Source: Nymphaea colorata
Lineage: Eukaryota; Streptophyta; Magnoliopsida; Nymphaeales; Nymphaeaceae
Length of the DNA: 64,000 nt
Assembly: GCF_008831285.2 (NCBI RefSeq)
Contig: NC_045145.1
Span: forward strand, 13,824,802 to 13,888,801
Reading direction: 5' to 3'
A program made the position numbers and the translations under genes. Below are positions 59,083-64,000 of the stretch, piece by piece (positions within the stretch are counted from its first letter, which is position 1; the number at the start of each line of letters is the position of its first letter). The notes below the pieces were generated by a model. It had not been told where the DNA came from, ran no database searches, and saw only the letters and a list, made by a program, of their open reading frames with translations.

Positions 59083-62000
59083 ATAATCCTACCAAACTAG
59101 TGGGCACAATGCACAGAAGACCTCCTTATGGGCGCATTGTTTTTTCTCATTGTAAAGATTGGCAGGCGCTAGGCAGACTAGGGATGTAAACGGATGGGAT
59201 ATATTTGATTACTGATGTGATCTTGCATCCACCTCGTGGAATTCAATAATGAAAAGTAAGTTTTAACTATTAATTGAATTCAGCTTCACTATGCAAGTCG
59301 GGTACCTGACTGGGATCTGATAAATCTGTAAGCATTGCATATGCATGTTGGATCTTTTACCAGTCGGTTTTAAATCTATACCTGATTTTTTGTACGAGTT
59401 TGTTTTTTTACAAAGACCAATTAAGCCAGGTCTGAACGCATTCTGAATCCAAACTACACGTATTTGTAGGCAGAACCCAATCAGTCCATGTTGTTTGGAA
59501 ATTTTGATCTTTCAACTTGTTGGCACCGTGGGACAGCAATGCTACTTCTGCCTTGTCCCCAAATCTCACTTGCTCTGGCTACAAGTTTCATTAGTGCTAG
59601 CTGATAATGACAATGTATTGCCACTCTGCACACAATATAGAGGTGCGAATCGTTCGGGATATTACTTATTCAATTCAAGTAAATTTGACAATAAATTTCC
59701 AATCCTATTCATAATTGAATTGAAACTATCTACATGATTTTTCTTTTTAACTGGATCTGAATATAAACCTTATCTAATTCCATTTTATATTCTGTAGATA
59801 TGAATCCAACCATGCAATAGATCAAATCAATCGAATCTAGTAACACCAAACATCCAGTCAGACATCAAACGGACGCCGCTATTTCCAATAGTGGAAAGGA
59901 CCATGGTCACACTGACAGCTCCGCCGGTGGCATTACAATTAACGACGGCGACGTTGAGACGTCGATGGCACCATCACACCAAGCCCACTTGATCGCCGAA
60001 TGATAGGTGGAGGTGAATAGCGACGAATTAAATTACATCAACGGTGTTGGTCATGGAAAAGTTTATGATCCGATCCGCTTTTTTATCTAAAATCTGATAT
60101 CGTAGTGCTCACATCACCCTTATCTTCACTCTTTTCCTAAAAAATTCATGCTTTTCAATGCTTTTTATTGAATCAAACCGCACAAAAACTAATTTAATGG
60201 CAGGTTGACCTGATAAAGAACGACGCTCACCTCTTCATTCTTGGGAACTAAGTTGACGGGTGAACTTTGATTTCTCAAGAGCACGATAAAACCCGTAGAT
60301 GTTCTGAAAGAAGCTGTATAACTCCTAGGAACACAACTACGAAATTGGTTGATAAAAATGAGGACTCGGCAATTCATGGGTACCATCTCAGCTCAGGCAT
60401 TAATCGCCCACTTGCTGCACCCGCGGGAAATTAATATTGAAGAAATTTACATTTAAGGTCCAACTTTTCTACCACGATTGCGATTACAGATGTTGTGTCT
60501 TTTTAGTTTCGCTGCGCAGGCTTTTCTTCTTCGAAATTGATCACGGAGAAAAAAAAGAGTAACACGATGAAAGCTGTCCGGTGTTTAATTTCTGTAAACA
60601 AAAGCACGACTTTTAATAGGTTGGAAAGGTAACTTGTAAGGCCGAACTTTCTAGACTATGTTAAAAGATGTGCTCCTACATGGAAAGCTCCCTAAAATTC
60701 TGACAGATGAAATCTTTGGAAGATAGTTCATTGTCATGGAACAATACATTAACTCCAGCCATTCAACGCGTTGTTATCAGGAGCAGACATGACCTTATCG
60801 ACGCAGTCAAGTCTTGAACTGTTCACATTTGGACATAAAAGTATATTTTATATATGTGTGGCTCACAATAAAACTTGTCATTGGTTTGGATGATTGGCTC
60901 AGCATATCTGCCGGTGGCCTGTAGGCAGACCAGTTGGCGCCTTGTTTCTCTAACAGTGACAAGCCTACTTGGAGATAGATCTGTTTGTTCTCGCTGATCA
61001 TGAAGGTACCTTCTCCCCTCGAAATAATTATAGTTCAAATAAGACATCCTACGTACTGTAACCCTTTGCTAATTTCTTTTAATTATGTTAGAGCAACCAA
61101 CTGCAGGCATATCAAAGCCCCAAAATCACGTAGATGAAAAAGAAAACAAAATCCTAACATATATAGGGAAGAATCAAATGCCCAAACATACTTACATATG
61201 CCTGCATTTACTGAGGAGGCCAAGATTACACTGTCAATCGAAGAAATTAAAGATGGTAGAACAGAGTTTCAGTTTTTATTAACATGGGGATCGACATTTG
61301 TAGAATAAAAAATTGACATGATTCCCAGGGAGTCGACTTGCACATGTTAATTGAACTATTTTATGAACCAGTCAACAGACCATGGGAAGAGAATAATGTG
61401 GAATTTCCAAGGACGATGATGGTTCTGTCACCTAAGCTTTTTTTTTTTTTTTTTCTGAAGGGAGTGTAAATGCAACGCATTTAGAATGTGCATTATGTAT
61501 ATGAAATCATGCTAAATACAGTTCGAGAAAAGAAACTAAACAAGGATCTAATATTCCAATTCCAACCAAATTTAGAGTACTTTCCAGAAATTGATGGATT
61601 CCACAGTATATGGTGGCACCCACCATTGCACAGCTGTACTGTTCTTGATGGAGATGGGGCGAGTATGTACTGGGTCTGATTAGTGGAACCTCTTTACGAG
61701 GAAGGGGAACAGGAAAGCAGATGAATGCACCTCCATCAGAGGCTGAAGCTCGGCATCCTTCGAGTTGAGAAATAAAAACATTGAGGTCCACCCTCATATG
61801 ACGGCACACCCAGCTTTGACCTAGAAATGGATATTCCTTGAGCTTTCGATTGGATCAACACACCACCAACTTGGTGAAACCTCACAAGCTTGCCCTACTA
61901 GTTATTTTTCTCTTATAATTGTGGCCACAAATTTTTCGGTGGGGCTACCTGGCAGTTCTTGGTTCACAATGCACCCACTTAAATGGAGGGTTAGGTCAGG

Positions 62001-63491
62001 AATAATGGGCAGCCAGGTCAGGTCGTTCGGCCTCGGTGCATGTGACCGCTATTAATTAGCTGAAGCTGCAAACTGCAACCTGGTCTCCACCTTCGCATAT
62101 AGCTCTTACCGGATTCTTGGAATTTCATGTTTATGGTAAGATTCGATTGCAGTTACCATAACATTAAAAGATATGGATATTCCATAATTATCTTCATTAT
62201 TTATTTTTCTGTAATTATCTTCTTAACAGTCATATCATGTGTAATGCCAGAATCCTTGATTCATGGATCTCATTGTACATATATACTGCAATTTCATACG
62301 AAGAATAGCATTCTTTTCTCTTCTTAAATTTCTCAGCTCTCATGTTGGGGACTCTCTTCATTTAGGTTTCTATGCCTGAAAGGAAAGTAATTTTTCCTTG
62401 ACCTACGTAGTCCAGGGTGCAACCATGAAAGAGTACTAAATTCAGATAGCCAAAGAAATAAAAGAACTAAGCTATCGCAAGTGAAATTGTTAAAATTAGA
62501 GAAGGAATCTTCATATATTGAAACTCAAGCTAAAACCAAGAGCAAACACCTGCATATATGGGGGAGCCAGGCTGAACTAAGATCTGCTCTTTAGGTCAAA
62601 TGAGTCCTATTGTTGATCAACTACAAATTAATCAATATATTGCAAAAATCTGCTTTACCTGCAGGAAGACTGTCATTGTTAGGTGACAAGGAAACTGTCA
62701 ATCAAATGAACTGCACATTATTATTATTAACTGATTTAGGTATTGAAATACTGGTATTTGTTTTCCTATTTTTAAGCTGACCCCATGAACAAGCCCAAAA
62801 GTTTTTCTGCCTGACAGGGCTTAGTTAGGTACCGAGTTATTTACTGCAAGTACCATCAAGCATGACCATGTCAAGTGAAAGCAAAAGAATTTTAAGTCAA
62901 CCAAAACTACAGAAGATCAGTAAGGAAATAGACATGATCAGACAAGGCACAACGATGTAAGAGATACACACATTTCGAACTAACCAAAAGAACTACTAGT
63001 GACGGCATTACCTTTTTCTTTGCATTTTCTCCTAAATCATAAGAAAGTTTACAAACTAACAAGATCACTACAAACATGGCAAAGATGTAGAATGACACCA
63101 TTTTTTAGTGCAAGAAGATCATGTCTCAGATTGTAGCCAGTAGCATAGTGTCCGACTCTTGATAGGCGCTGCTTGATCAGGAGGCTGGCAATAGACTATA
63201 GGCTCTCCTTGCATTTGAGTCAGCACAAATATGAAAGCGGTCTCTATTTTATCATGAGGGTGGCAATAGACTAAACATGTGCTGTTCTAAGATGCGTCAT
63301 CCTTGTCCATTGTTGATTCAATTTATATTCAAACAGAACATGTGGACCATGGTTATGGAACAGTCGCACACACACATAGCCCATAGGTAGCTATGCAGTT
63401 GATATAAAATGCTGATGCTGCTAAAACACTCATAGATCATACAGGAATTTAGATCCTCTTTTGTGCGTAGTAGGTAATTAACCAAGCCTGA
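59083..63491. other. Intergenic, no gene recognised
   Basis: AT-rich with short overlapping frames. Around 59180-59840 the sequence has repeated GAATCC/GGATCTGAATAT-type words and a start like TAGGGATGTAAACGGATG seen at the ends of some plant DNA transposons, but I found no matching other end. A T-run lies near 61439-61454. No RNA or coding gene is recognised. Confidence 0.45.
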
Positions 63492-63959
63492 TCACAAGCC
63501 AAGTGCACCAAGGGCAGAGAGGACGACACCTTTGTTGGATTCGGGCAGCTCGGATCTGCAAGCAAACATCTCAGCCAGGGCATCCCAGACTTCTTTGGAG
63601 GTGGTGCAGCCAACTACATCAGACAGAACCGAGGGATGAAGCGTTGCATGGAGGAGGCTGATGATGTGCTGGTCGGTCCGTCTCCAAGCTACATAATCAG
63701 GGTTCAGGATCAGCTCACATAAGCAGGAGATAGTGGAGCCACTGATTGCTGCTAAGGAGATCTGTGGGGGAGCAGAAACTGATCCATCTACATACCCCAT
63801 CAAGCCTTCGAAAGCAAGAACATGTTCAATCTGCTTCCTCCAGGCAGAGTAGTTAGTCCCGTCGAGCTTTGTGGAAACAAAGCTAGTGATGTTTGGCTTT
63901 GTTGGATCACTCGAAAGAGCAGAAGCAATGGAGGAAGAAGAAGAGCATGAGGAGGCCAT
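63492..63959 (-). mobile_element. Copia-type gag fragment 2 (truncated ORF)
   Basis: A 155-residue open frame related to the one at 58384-58935. It has a Ser-rich start, SFVSTKLDGTNYSAWRKQI, GLMGYVDGSVSAPPQI, LILNPDYVAWRRTDQH, SVLSDVVGCTTSKEVWDALA. After EMFA, about 45 residues expected in gag are missing, and the frame resumes as VVLSALGALGL and stops. This looks like an internal deletion followed by truncation. No zinc knuckle or pol region is seen on the minus strand below 63492. The upstream end lies near the edge of the window, so an LTR beyond 64000 cannot be excluded. Confidence 0.75.
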
Positions 63960-64000
63960 GAGAAAGCACTGGAGGCATAGGGGTGAAACAAAGTGAAGTT

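Noticed and set aside
59179-59840. DNA transposon starting TAGGGATGTAAACGG
   Set aside because: No matching inverted terminus or target duplication was found.

Overview
The window is nuclear DNA from a flowering plant. The evidence is spliced genes with GT-AG introns and plant-type family members: a DTX-type MATE carrier, the proteasome subunit RPN7, two MIR166 hairpins and hevein-like peptides. TATA boxes, telo-boxes, long CT/GA microsatellites and plant retroelements (a TRIM, Copia gag pieces, a MITE) agree with this. The lineage cannot be fixed from the sequence. The coding regions are not obviously grass-like or Brassicaceae-like.

Layout. 1-6380: intergenic, with a tRNA-derived SINE-like element near 2.9-3.15 kb. 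6382-8317: a two-exon MATE transporter gene with a clear TATA box and GA-rich leader. 8.3-18.5 kb: gene-poor, AT-rich sequence carrying a complete 458-bp TRIM retrotransposon (13136-13593; two 191-bp LTRs, initiator-tRNA-Met primer site, purine tract). About 18.5-25.45 kb: the RPN7 gene (non-coding first exon plus eight coding exons, 386 residues), with a 3.7-kb intron holding a tandem duplication and a weak Copia trace, and a C27 run just before one acceptor. 27.0-31.9 kb: a six-exon gene for an uncharacterised plant protein of 284 residues. 32-38.9 kb: no convincing gene. 39.04-39.33 kb: two tandem MIR166 precursors 195 bp apart on the + strand, not coding DNA. 44.66-57.3 kb: four diverged copies of one repeat unit, each built around a minus-strand hevein-like peptide gene (three intact, one truncated pseudogene). 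58.4-64 kb: two related, separately truncated Copia-type gag ORFs with no pol.

Most notable are the hevein-like cluster and the MIR166 pair. The cluster peptides keep the chitin-binding core CC-x5-C-x6-C, but the N-terminal half has an unusual arrangement (C-x4/5-CC-x5/9-C-x7-CC) and the C-terminal cysteines of hevein are absent. The cluster shows birth and death of genes: conserved 3' flanks with AATAAA signals, conserved TATA boxes in two copies, one dead copy, and shared non-coding blocks between units. The MIR166 pair probably makes one primary transcript with two miR166 isoforms against HD-ZIP III mRNAs. Gene structures were assembled by eye from splice consensus, reading phase and recalled family similarity. 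No alignment or expression data were available.
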